From NCBI RefSeq assembly GCF_042453785.1, contig NC_091671.1, positions 39,574,501 through 39,638,500 of the forward strand: a stretch of DNA of 64,000 nucleotides. The letters are read 5' to 3'. A program made the translations under genes and the position numbers. This document shows, piece after piece, positions 47,133 to 58,823 of the stretch. Position 1 is the first letter of the stretch; every line of letters starts with the position of its first letter. Source of the stretch: Malus domestica (Eukaryota; Streptophyta; Magnoliopsida; Rosales; Rosaceae). The notes beneath the pieces were generated by a model. That model was not told where the DNA came from and made no database searches. It worked only from the letters and a program-made list of their open reading frames with translations.

Positions 47133-49765
47133 GGTTATAAGTGAAGTTTTCTTTTGCGTTTTACCATAGATTAATTTTTTACTATTGTTAGTCGACACAA
47201 TCCCTAAAAACTATTAAGGAAATTGTTGGTCAAGACTCAAGTTTCTTTCTATGACGTGTTAGTACTGGACCTTCTAGCAAACAGTTTTAATTTAGTTGAC
47301 AAACCTAATGAAGACTTCATCAATACGTCAAGATTAAATAAACAATTTTTGCAGTTGTTTGTTTACCACTCAGACATGTCAAGCTTGAGTTGAAGAAGAG
47401 AAACGAAAAAAAACAGAAATGACTCATTTGCATGGGGTTGTTTATTTCAAATGATCAAATCTATTTACAATTTGCGTACATCTAGTTATTTGAAATACAT
47501 TCAGTTCAACGTTAATTTTCTAGTTTTTTGGCAAAAAATTAGCCTTGTTAATTAAAAAAAAAACAATACCAACAAAAATCGAACCTTATATCACTAAGTA
47601 TGATTGGGTGTATGAATCCTAAAACGTCAATGCACTCATTTTTGTGCCAAATCTTCCTTGTTTATCAAGTCTGAATTTTTCCTATCAAATTTCTTTCACT
47701 TTCTAATCATGAGTAATTAGGTAACTTTAACTTTAACACACGTAATTCCGTAGAATAATCACCAAAGATGAGTCAAAACCTACAATTTTTTTTTGGGTCA
47801 AATCAAAACCTACATATTTCGGTGGCCACGTTTGGATGTTTCAAATATATGTGTGGATAGATGATGAACTTTCCTACTTAATTAAGAAAACGTGTCCGGC
47901 CGGGAAAATGAAATAGCACTACAAGGATTTTTCTGCATAAATTTAAAAAAGAAAGTCGACCAAGAAAAGTTTGTAGCCTGATAATTATGAGTGATGGCTA
48001 ACACTTCCAACATCTCTATCCAATAAGATTAAAACATGCGTATATATGTGTGTGGAGTTCTTCTGCTTTTTTTTTGTTTTTTGCGTCATATCTGTGCCTG
48101 GTATATTTGGGTTACACGTATTTTATTGACTTAATTTATTTTTAATTTTTAAACTTTTTATATGTTGAAGAGTTAACATTGTTAAGTGCAGTTTAAATGT
48201 ATGGACTAGCATTAACAAATAAGATAAGCATAGAGAGGCCACAAAGAGTTTTGGGTGTTCATATTCCATAAATTAAGTGTCAATTATAAGACGGAGATCC
48301 TCTTGGACTTATCTAATTAATTCACTTGATTAATTTTGATGTTACTTGTAATTATATATTAATTTAGTGAAATTCTTGGACAAAAATGAGGTTGGTGATT
48401 GTTGAAACTGAGCTATACCAAGTCTAAGTTTTAAAATATGTTAATAAAAATAATTTTACGTGTTATCGTTTGAGAAAAATAACAAAGCTGAAATTTCACG
48501 TGTTATATATTAATTTTGATGTTATAATTTGATCATTGTCAAATTAACTTTCTTCAAGAGATAAATACGTATATACCAAAACCCTTACTTCCATTTCCTG
48601 CAAGATTTGTCAAATTGATTTGTTGGGAAAGGAACACAGCAGAAACAACAACCATGATCATCGGTCACTCCTTCATGTCAGTTGGGGCATTGATGTAACC
48701 TACCATTCATCAATATTATTATAATTTCCACGATATTCCAAATTTGATGACTGGGAGTTAAGTCATAATTTCAAATTCAAGCTGTTAACATCTTTACACA
48801 AAAGGAAATTTGGCATACAAGCTACCGACAGAATTTTACTTCCCTGAAAAATTGTAGTAAATTTTTTCTTTGCAACTAACGATTAAACCCAATTAAACAA
48901 CCCAACTCACAACTTAAAACATGGAAGTCTCGTTTGGAAGTACTTTTAAAATAGCTGAAAGTGTTTTTGTGTAAAAAATGTTTGGAACCAATTCTTAGTA
49001 AAGCATGTGAATCTTGGAAAAACACTTGAAGTGCTCCTTGCAAGAGGCCCCAGTTATGTGCTCGCATGAAGCACTTTAAGTGCTTTAAAACTCAAAAATA
49101 TTTTCTCTACAACCGTTTTTAGTCATTTTAAAAGCACTTCCAAACGAGTACATAAACTTTGCTCTGAGTTGTTAGAGAAAGTTACTAAGAGTTTCTACGT
49201 AACTTAATAACATTTTAAGTCCCTACTAGTAATATTCTATAAAAGGACAAACCTCTAATAGGTCATTAATTAGCTAATAAACTTAATATACACTATAATG
49301 GTTGGCCTCCAGAGGACCACACAGCAACTAGTTGCATGTTAATTAGACTAAAATTAAGGTTAGTATATATACTTATTAATCAGTGCCCTCTTTTCCTTTT
49401 TTTTATTGGAGTACTCAGTCTTCTCTGCTCAGCTGTGCTAGGATATATATTTATTAGAAGTCTGCTTTATTTATTAGTGTTCAAGCGTGTGACACCAAAG
49501 TCTCATATTCCCATGAACAATAATGCAGACGGCATTAGGGTTTGGAATAGGTCCAACTTCAGAGCTCGGTCATGATAACACTGCATTACATATATATATA
49601 TATATATTTTTTTTAAATTTATTTATTTATATAGAGTCCTCTTTCACTGAGGAATTCCTAAAATAATTATTTGAGAAACACCTTGTGCGTTCTTTTTGTC
49701 ACTTTTCTCAACGATCCAAACTGTCTATATTTTAGTATATTATTTATATATGGCGTTCATTTTGG
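47133..49765 (+). repeat. Segmental direct duplication, copy 1
   Basis: It aligns colinearly with 50066-53275. Anchors: ggaaattgttggtcaa (47219/50150), cataaattaagtgtcaatta (48268/50993), ctaccattcatcaatattat (48700/52150), cagcaactagttgcatgtta (49322/52838) and agagctcggtcatgat (49561/53064). No coding sequence is recognisable in it. It uniquely contains the MITE at 48929-49152. Confidence 0.88.
48929..49152. mobile_element. Palindromic MITE (family 4)
   Basis: The ends are ctcgtttggaagtacttttaaaa and its inverted counterpart ttttaaaagcacttccaaacgag, about 224 bp apart. It is absent from the matching place in copy 2 of the duplication, which shows it is a mobile insertion. A relative, more degenerate, is at 55329-55557. 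A target duplication was not clear. Confidence 0.75.
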
Positions 49766-50065
49766 AACCAAATATTAGAACACAAGTGGTTAAATATTTG
49801 AAGGAAAAAAAAAAGTTTAACCATTAGATATTAAGGAAAACTAATGAAAAGGGCTTGAAAACTTTGAGTTTTAATGATAAGGACAAAATAAAGGGTAAAA
49901 TGAATAGTACCAGGATTGACTTTTTAGTGTAAAAATGTGGTTTTTCGTTAAAGTGAACAGTACCGGGTGCTTTTTGTTAAAGTTCCCTAGATATTATGAT
50001 ACTTGATGTACTGAGTCGACTTCTTGGTCCACTGAAAAATATTTCATCATAATGTGGGTTATTAG
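49766..50065. other. Junction between the two duplicate copies
   Basis: About 300 bp containing the family 1 MITE copy C (49834-49987) and short unassigned flanks. Confidence 0.6.
49834..49987 (+). mobile_element. Short Mutator-type MITE (family 1, copy C)
   Basis: A 154-bp element from aggaaaactaatg to gttaaagttccc. It has a perfect 9-bp target duplication tagatatta at 49825-49833 and 49988-49996. Confidence 0.9.
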
Positions 50066-51159
50066 TGAAGTTTCCTTTTGCTTTTTTACTATAGATTCAT
50101 TTCTCACTATTGTTAATTAGTTGACAGTACAATCCCAAAAAACTATTGAGGAAATTGTTGGTCAAAACTCTCAAAACTCAATTCTTTCTATGACCTGCTA
50201 GCATCACCTAATGGAAAATAAACCATTTTTGCATTTGTTTGTTTACGACTCAGACATGTCAAGCTTGAATTGAATGAGAAAACGAAAGAACACAGAAATG
50301 ACTCGTTTGCTTAGAGTTGATTATTTCAAATTCATTTACAAATTGCGTTACGTTTAGTTATTTGAAATACGTTCAGTACGAGATGTTAATTTTCTAATTT
50401 TTATAGCAAATTTTTAGCCTTGTTTATCAAATCTAAATTTTTTATCGAATTTCTTTCACTTTCTAATCACGAGTTTAAAATCTTAAACTTGAACGCATGT
50501 CATTCCGAAGAACAGTCACCAAAGATGAGTCAAAACCTACATATTTGGGTGTCCACGTTCAAATATATGTATGGATAGATGATGAACTTTCCTACTTATA
50601 ATTAAGAAAACATGTCCGGGAAAATAAAAAGCACTAGTAGATTGTGCTGCATAAATTTCAAAGAAACAAAGTCGACCAAGAAAAGTGTAGCCTGATAATT
50701 ATCAGTAATGACCAACACTTCGAACATCTATATCCAATAATAGGAAAACATCTGTGATATATCTGTGGAGTTCAAATCTTATGTACTATGTGACATTTTT
50801 GTGCTCTATCTACTTAAGTTACACGCGTATTGACTTAAATCATCTTTAGTTTTGTATTTTTTTTATAATATGAACAGTTAGTGTTATTAAGTAGGGTGTA
50901 AATGTATGGCCAGATGTCAACAAATAAGATAAGCACATAGAGGTCACAAAGGATTTTGGCAGAAAATTTGAACTCTTATGTGTGTTCGTATTCCATAAAT
51001 TAAGTGTCAATTATAAGGCAGAAAGTCTGATGTTAATTGTAATATATTTAGTCATATTCTTGGACAAAAATGAGGTTGTTGAATGTTGAACTGAGCTATA
51101 TACCAAATCTAATTGACCAGATTTTACATATTATAAGGAGGATAAACGGCATGATTTAT

Positions 51160-51797
51160 TGTAACATCTCACATCGTCCAAGGGAGTGATCCTTAAATGT
51201 ATATTCTCGTCTCTACCTAGCACGAGGCCTTTTGGGAGCTCACTAGCTTTAGGTTCCGTAGGAACTCCGAAGTTAAGCGAGAATAAGGCCAGGTCGCTCC
51301 CAGGATGGGTGATCCACTGAGAAGTTGCTCGTGAGTTCCCAAAAACAAAACCGTGAGGGAATGGTAAGCCCAAAGCGGACAATATCGTGCTACGGTGGTG
51401 GAACTGGCCCGGGAAGTGATCCGTCTCGGGCCGGAATGTTACAAATGGTATTAGAGCCAATCCCTAGTCGGAAGTGTGCCGACGAGGACGTCGGACCCCT
51501 AAGGGGGGTGGATTGTAACATCCCACATCGCCCAGGGGAGTGATCCTTAAATGTATATTCTCATCCCTACCTAGCACAAGGCCTTTTGGGAGCTCACTGG
51601 CTTCGAGTTCCGTAAGAACTCCGAAGTTAAGCGAGAATGAGGCCAGAGCACTCCCAGGATGGGTGACCCACTAGGAAGTTGCTCGTGAGTTCCCAAAAAC
51701 AAAACCGTGAGGGAATGGTAAGCCCAAAGAGGACAATATCGTGCTACGGTGGTGGAACTGGCCCGAGAAGTGATCCGTCCCGGGCCGGAATGTTACA
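51160..51797 (+). mobile_element. Cassandra TRIM retrotransposon
   Basis: Two 284-bp LTRs (51160-51443 and 51514-51797), each TGTAACATC...TGTTACA, flank a 70-bp interior. The 5-bp target duplication TTTAT is perfect (51155-51159 and 51798-51802). The primer-binding site tggtattagagcc starts at 51446, and a purine tract aaggggggtggat precedes LTR2. Each LTR carries 5S rRNA-like sequence with the internal pol III promoter words: aactccgaagttaagcg (51263-51279; 51617-51633) and ggatgggtga (51303-51312; 51658-51667). There is no coding capacity; it moves only with proteins supplied in trans. The 5S-like segment is not a functional 5S gene. Confidence 0.95.
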
Positions 51798-51962
51798 TTT
51801 ATTGAAATCTCACTTTTAAAGTATACTAATAAAAATAAATTTACGTGTTATAATTTGAATAAAATAACACAGCTAAAAAACCGATGCAGATCGTTTTCAA
51901 ACTAATTTCTCCTAGAGATAAATATGTCTACCAAAACCATTTCTTCCATTTCCTGCAAGAAT

Positions 51963-52083
51963 TGTGATGTTGGATTTTCACCCATGCGTCTTGGGTTCGA
52001 AACTCTCTCATTCCCTAAATTATTGTAATAGTTTTGAATAATTTCCCATCTCCTTAATAATATAAAATTAAAAATGAAAATGA
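51963..52083 (+). mobile_element. SINE-like insertion, 5' truncated
   Basis: About 120 bp present in copy 2 of the duplication but absent from copy 1. It contains a box B-like gggttcgaaactc at 51993 and an A-rich tail with aaaatgaaaatgaaaa. The segment aactctctcattccctaaat...attgtaatag resembles the reverse strand of 57660-57770, so two copies of one family occur here. Confidence 0.65.
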
Positions 52084-52485
52084 AAAAGGAACATAGCAGA
52101 ACAACAACCATGATCCTTCATGGCATTTGCCGCATTGGTGTTCACAAAACCTACCATTCATCAATATTATTATTCTTTCCACAATATTCCAAAATCCTTT
52201 TTTTTTCTTTTTTTTTTTGAACGATCCAAAATCCGTTCTATAAGCATCTTAAATATATTTCATTTGATGCAAAACTTGCGAATTTGATGACTGGGAAGTA
52301 AGGCATAATTTGATCAAATTCAAGCTTGTTAATGTCTTTATACAAAAGGGAATTAGACAGATAAGCTATTCAAAAAAAAAAAAAAAAAAAAAAAAAAGCC
52401 CTAAAAAATTGTAGTAAACTTTTCTTTACAAAAAAGGATAAAACCCAACAAAACAACCCAACTCACAACTTAAAACACGAAGCCT

Positions 52486-52635
52486 TTTTTTTTTTTTGGG
52501 TAACAAAAAGTTTAAAGGGAGAGAAGGCTACCCCGTTCCAGGATTATGACATACGTACCATAAGTCTCTTACTCGAACCTAATGCTCTGTCTAATAAAGA
52601 AAACGATCCTTACCAACTCAACCAAACCACGTTGG
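52486..52635 (-). mobile_element. tRNA-derived SINE in reverse orientation
   Basis: On the minus strand TGGTTTGGTTGAGTTGGTA (52629-52611) is a box A and GGTTCGAGTA (52580-52571) a box B, spaced as in tRNA genes. The element ends in a poly-A tail (T run at 52486-52498 on the plus strand). It is absent at the same point of copy 1. Confidence 0.75.
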
Positions 52636-53275
52636 CACCTTAATTATATTTTTGTTTTCAATATAAACTCTGTCCTTAATTAGTTGTTAGAGAAAATTAT
52701 TAAGAGTTTCTAAGTAACTTAATAATATTTCAAGTCCCTACTGGTATTATTCTTTAACAAGGAAAAACTGCTCAAATAGGTCATGAGTTAATTAACCAAA
52801 TATAATGGTTGGCCCTCCACACTCCACAGGACCAGACAGCAACTAGTTGCATGTTAATTAGATTAAAATTAAGGTTAGTATATACTTAATCAGGGTCCTA
52901 TTTTTCCCTTATTTTTTCATGTCGGTGTACTTGGTCTTCTCTGCACAGCTGTGCTAGTTTATTTTTTTAGAAATCTGCTTTGTTTGTTAGTGTTGACATC
53001 AATGTCCTACATTCCCTTGAACAATAGGCAGTCGGAATTAGGGTTTTGAATAGGTCCAACTTGAGAGCTCGGTCATGATGATCTTGCATTACATATTTAA
53101 AACGTGAATTTTACGCCGTAGCCTTCACAAGTTTCGAAAATGTATATAGAGATCTAGACAGTGATTCCTTAAATAATTATTTGTGAGTCATCTCGTGATA
53201 CTCACTTTGTAACTTTTCTCCGCGATCCAAATTATTTATATTTAAATGCATTATTCATAGATTATCGTTGTAAAA

Positions 53276-53889
53276 AATAAAAATTAGCTAAATTTAAAAC
53301 TATTTAGATATCCAATTATTGTGAAGAAAATATACGAATACGGTTTTTTTTTTTAAACATTATTATGACTACCATTTAATCCAAAGGTCAAATGGTTTCG
53401 GATTTTGGTGATTTTTTTTGTAGAGATGATCTTTGAATGAAGATCTAAAAGCTGAACGGTTGGGTCGTTGAAATACGATGTATAGTTACCCCTATAAATA
53501 ATCCTTCAAATATATGGCATACGATCTTGGACATCTTTTTTTGACACACAATTTGTAGGGAAGCTCTGTAAATTTTTTCACAGATCTAAACCGTCTATCT
53601 TTTAGGTATTTCTTTAAAGTTCATGCCTACAAAAAATCACCAAATCTGAAATCATATGACCATTAGATTAGATGATAGTATTTTATATGTATCTTTGCAA
53701 AACCGTATTGTCCATTTTCTTCACTACAAATGAATGTCATAATAATTTTGAATTTGTCTAATTTTTTGTAAAAATGATCTATGAATACTGAATTGAAATC
53801 TAAACAGTTCGAATCCTTAATAAAATTACAAAATCAACCCTACAAAATATGTGTTAAAAATGAGTGTCCTCCAATCTTAACCCGTAAAT

Positions 53890-53934
<45 letters not shown>

Positions 53935-55328
53935 AACTCAATCAAAGTACGAGATTTTAATGCCTTTTGTTAGTAGGTGAATGTGTCGTCTGTGTGTGGG
54001 AACGTATATACATAGAGCTTATTTGTCATTTGGTCCAAAACTTGCTGCAAATAAGATGCTCTTGACTTTTGTCGCAGCTGGCTGGCGGGCTGCCGGCAAA
54101 AACCCTAATCATCGAGTAGCAAAATTGCAATCACAAAGAGCCAACTGTATCTTTCCGATGTTGATATATGCACAACTTTCAACTTTGTTAGTATTTGGAG
54201 TTGTTTCATTGGTTTAAGTGGAAGTGACTTGACCTCCCCAACTTCGATAAGTCTTCTATTTCTCACTCGTTCTTCGTTTAGAGACAATTATTTCTGAGCT
54301 AATTAAGTACGTACATTTTAGTTATATAATCCACGTTTTATTCCTAAGTTAAGCTTGAACAAGTTCGAATTTCTCTGTTCGTAATTAAAATTAAATTAGA
54401 GTACCGTTTAATTATATATATGATGTACTATGATCAACCCTATATCGTATATGAAGTGATTAAAGTCAACAGAAAACAAAGGGTGCATTTGTAAAAAATC
54501 CAATAGAATATGGTAACCCGTGGGCGATTTGCTTCCATGCATAATGGATGGACTGATACTGTTGGCCAAAGTTGGAGAATTCCTCTGAATGAATAAGATA
54601 TTTCTTCTTATTAATTTTTATAGAAAACTTCATTTTAATCATTGACAAAGATGACTTTTAGATTAAAACCATGAGTAAGATCAAAATCTAATTTTAGTCT
54701 CTTGATACATTAATAACCTCATTTATTAATTATATTTTAATTTTTTTATTATTTCTCTTTTTCTTCCTGATTTTTAATGTATTAATTTTATTTCATTTTC
54801 ATTTCATTTATCGTAATATATTTTGTTGTAAACATTTAGATGTTATACAATATATTTCGATGTACTTTGTCTTCTTCATTTAGGTATATTAAATTCATTA
54901 TAATACATTTCGGTGCATAGATTTAGGTACACATATTTCGGTATATACATTTCGATACAAACATTTTGATACAAACATTAATTTAATATAATACATTTCG
55001 GTGCATATATTTCGGTACATACATTTCGGTACACACATTTTAGTACTAACATTTAGGTACATTAATTGAGTCTTTCAAGTTTGAATAATGTTAAATAAAA
55101 TTAATAAATAAATAAACTCTTTTTTGGTCAAAAAAAAAAATTAAAATTTGTATATTAATAAATTTAAATATTTAATGGGAGATATTAAATAAAATGCACA
55201 TTAATTATTTTGAATTAAGGACACATCAATGAATTATAATTAATATGTAATCTAACACCAGGTTTATTTTAAATTTCAATATTCTTGAAGGATTAAAGTT
55301 AAAAAACCCCTAATTTTTATTTGACTAA
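53276..55328. other. Gene-poor AT-rich spacer
   Basis: It contains a (GA)n run at 53891-53935 and the minisatellite at about 54890-55070. Bases 53980-54220 have a mildly GC-richer frame of 78 codons without a recognisable family. No gene is supported. Confidence 0.5.
54890..55070. repeat. Degenerate minisatellite based on ACATTTCGGTAC
   Basis: Around a dozen imperfect units of 12-15 bp (acatttcggtgcat, acatatttcggtat, acatttcgatacaa, acatttaggtac) in a head-to-tail array. Confidence 0.8.
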
Positions 55329-55557
55329 GACCTTATTTAGAAGTGCTTTTAAAAATGATTGAAAGCGCTTCTAAGATATTATTTTTGGGTTCTAAAAACA
55401 CTTAAATTGTTTCCTGAAGGAGGCATCAGTTATGTGTTTCTGCTAGAAATCACTTCAAGAGTTTTTTTAAGGATTCACTTACGTTTGATTAGTTCTAAAA
55501 ATATTTTCATCAAAAGTGTTTTCAGTTATTTTAAAAGTAATTTCAAACAAACCCTAA
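55329..55557. mobile_element. Degenerate palindromic MITE (family 4 relative)
   Basis: The ends ttagaagtgcttttaaaaat and attttaaaagtaatttcaaa are imperfect inverted repeats. The middle ggaggcatcagttatgtg parallels agaggccccagttatgtg in 48929-49152. Confidence 0.65.
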
Positions 55558-55851
55558 ATTTAAATATACACATACGTATGTGCTTCTCGTTGTAATTATA
55601 TCCACTACTCAATTTTCAGAAAGGTAAAGTAATGTTGTGATCCATTTTTGGTAAATCTACCACCAGAATTCTCGGCATAGGAAGTCGTCAATATATTATT
55701 TCATTTGATAAGTCAATGAGTTCATGCGCTCATCAAAAAGCTTTTTCCAGAAAGTTGCTTCTCATCAAAAGTCAAATGTTGTTCAGAACATAATTAAGTT
55801 CATATAAATACAGTGCACCATGTACAACACCACATGAGCACAAGTATTAAA

Positions 55852-56329
55852 GGCATATTTATCGATTTGTCCACTGAATTTGCATAGAGGTGCTAATTTT
55901 TTCTTCTGAACTTTAATTTTAGCCGATTATCCTCCTGAATTTTTATAATTAGCTAATTTTCCCATTGAACTTTAATTTTAGCCGATTACCCCCTGAACTT
56001 TTGTAAATGGCCAATTTCCCCCTTGACACTATATTTTAAAAATTTTCATCCATCCATTTTTTATCCATTTTGATTACATGGACAACACATGACAATGTAT
56101 TGGGACAAAAAGAATGGAAAATTGGATGGATGAAAAATTTAAAATCTAACGCTAGGGAGGTAATAAGATGGCTATTTATAATATTTTAGGGGGGTAATCG
56201 GCTAAAGTTAAAGTTCATGGGGAAATTGGCTAATTATAACAATTCAGGGGAGTAATCGGCTAAAATTAAAATTTAGAGAGGAAATTGACACTTCTATACA
56301 AGTTCATGAGGCAAATCAATAAATACCTC
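55852..56329. mobile_element. Palindromic MITE with 9-bp target duplication (family 3)
   Basis: A 478-bp element. Ends ggcatatttatcgatttg and, inverted, gaggtatttattgatttg. Inner arms alternate ttttagccgatta(c/t)ccccc and ggggtaatcggctaaa. Flanks agtattaaa (55843-55851) and aatattaaa (56330-56338) agree at 8 of 9 bases. Confidence 0.82.
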
Positions 56330-56714
56330 AATATTAAAAGGCCATCCACAACTCAAAGTATACTCGGTTCTAGAAAAATAGAAAAAGTGTCTTTGTATTA
56401 TTCTTCTCTTAAGTGTCTTTGTATTATTAAGAACTTATTAATAAGTATAATATTTGGGACAGAAATCCACTCCGGATCTCACAATCCCGAGTCCAAGGAC
56501 CAAGCAATCCAGACCACTCAAATTGAATTAACCCATTTCGCTGGCCTACCTAACACAAATCAAGGGCTTGAATTTCCTATTCTTAGACTCCGGACGCTAA
56601 AGTCTAAAGGGGATCCAAATTTTATTTGTTGTCTATAAGAAAAAAAAAACTTGCATATGACGATATGTTTTTGTTTGTTTCTTTCCTTGTGTTAGAGAGA
56701 CAGAAAAAAGATAA

Positions 56715-56868
56715 GGGAACTTTAACGAAAAGCTCATGGTACTATTCACTTTAACGAAAAACCACATTTTTACATTAAAAAGTCAATCATGGTACTATTC
56801 ACTTTACCATTTATTTTGTCCTTATCGCTAAAACTCAAAATTTTCAAGCCATTTTCATTAGTTTTCCT
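56715..56868 (-). mobile_element. Short Mutator-type MITE (family 1, copy D)
   Basis: Reverse-oriented 154-bp copy (gggaactttaacg...cattagttttcct). Flanks aaaagataa (56706-56714) and aaaagaaaa (56869-56877) agree at 8 of 9 bases. Confidence 0.82.
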
Positions 56869-58786
56869 AAAAGAAAAAAGTATCTAATATGGTGCAAGTA
56901 AAGTTTTCTTGTGCACTAGCAACACTACGTCATTACTAGAAGGAACTGAAAGCCTGAAGGGGAGTTGTAATGACTTGACAAAGGATGAGAAAAAAGAGAG
57001 AATATTGCCCAGAATTCGACATCAAGCTTTTGAGTTTTGAGAATTTTAACGATGTTGGGAAGTCATGAGTAGGGAGATTGAGACACTTTGAGAGAATGGG
57101 GACCGGGCACCAAGAGAGTGATCGAGAGAGCTTGGAATTTGATACCAAAAAAAATAAAGAAACAACTTGCCAAGATGTTTGTTGATATGTAATCAATATT
57201 TGGTAGATATAATTTTGGTATTTGGTATCAATACGTCAATATAACATTGTGTATATAAGGTCAGTATTCGATTGCAAGATTGTCGTTTGAGTCCCTCCGT
57301 GTATCACATCAAGTCACTTTTGAATCGCTCATATTGTATGTTTACTTTAATGTTTCCGCCGTAAAATACAAAATATGTTGTAAGCATAATTTACTGAACA
57401 ACTATGGAGGCCAGAGAGAAGGAAGATGAGGCAATAGTAGAGAGAAAGAGAGATGTGTAATTGTGGGTGTCTGTTATTCCGTCCCATTCTGCCTTCATTT
57501 GTAGTAGTAGGAAAGGTTAATTCCTTACCCTTTAGGATTACAACATTTAATAGGTAATCTACTCCTAATAGGAATATAAGATACATTCCCATATCTACTA
57601 GGATTTACATAATCACATTTCTAATCTAATAGAACTGCAACAAAATACATTTTTTTTTAAATTTATTATTAAGGGAGGGATACTGTTATAATAATTTGAG
57701 GGAGAAAGAGCTTTAAACCCGGACACATAGATGAAAACCTAACTCCCTATCCACTCATGCAAATACAAAATACATTTTGTTTTTCATTTTGTTGGTGATG
57801 GAAGATCAGTTGTCACGCACCCGATGGTTGCTGACGGAAGATCAGTCGTCACGTAATGAGAGAGACATAAAAAGAAGAGTATAAAACCCGTTACAATTAT
57901 AACTTTTTCCCCACCACCAAAGTGGGCCTTGACAACAACTATAATGTACACTCTTTCACAACAAATTATGAGATTTTTTTAGTTAAATTGAGCATATATA
58001 ATATAACCTTTACAACTCACAAGAACACTTTTTGCTATTACCATAAAATGTAGTGAGATACAATCTATCTACCATTTCTGTGCAGTGAAGCTTAGAGATG
58101 CAGAATTGGAGTTCCATATGGTAAAAAAAACTTAAGTCGATTGCAACAAAACGAAACAAAAAGCAATTACTCTTTTACCTAAGTTAATTGACTTGTGCTT
58201 ACAGGAGGACTGGAAGGTAAAACGTTGGGACGAGACGACAGAAATATGAGAATTCACCGTTGGGCCTCAGAGATACATCAATCAATGAGCATAAAATGGT
58301 GGTGGGATGCGGCATCGAGCTGAAGCACCACGAAGCTTTGCTAGCTGCAGATATCAAAGTACCGATTTCGAAATTTCAAAAGGAGATCCAACAGAAGGGG
58401 ACAGAAAGTTAGCTAGTGTAGCAGGAGAGATACAGTGGTTCACATCAATGTCATAATGATAGACAAACATATGCATTTTAACAACATCAACAAGATAATT
58501 ACATTCCCGACAAACAAATGATCTCAATCCAGCTTCCTCCACATGCACGTTCAACCTAGGCAACCTTTTCCACTTCGTTCATCCTGAACCCTACTCATTA
58601 TTCAATCCAAGTGATCTAAGTTTCCGCGTTTCTTATTTTTCGTTCCAAGTTATTTTGACCAAGGTCAACCCATGGTATGCGACAAATCAATCTTTGAATC
58701 TATATAAAAGCACCAAACTCCTAACAACAAAGATCAAGGAACATATACATTCAGCAGACTCTGCACGAAAGGGTACAACAGGCGTA

Positions 58787-58791
<5 letters not shown>

Positions 58792-58819
<28 letters not shown>
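58792..58819. repeat. (GA)n microsatellite
   Basis: About 14 GA units in the intergenic spacer. Confidence 0.9.

Positions 58820-58823
<4 letters not shown>

Larger units (their letters stand above)
50066..53275 (+). repeat. Segmental direct duplication, copy 2
   Basis: The counterpart of 47133-49765. It is longer because it carries a Cassandra element (51160-51797), a SINE-like insertion (about 51963-52083), a homopolymer A run (52372-52397) and a reverse-oriented SINE (about 52486-52635), none of which is in copy 1. Confidence 0.88.

Noticed and set aside
51238-51333. 5S rRNA gene (also at about 51592-51687)
   Set aside because: Only parts match 5S. The sequence lies inside Cassandra LTRs and lacks the 5S ends and stem I complementarity.
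53981-54217. A possible small gene of 78 codons
   Set aside because: The frame has no recognisable domain, lies next to simple repeats and lacks evident promoter or splice context.
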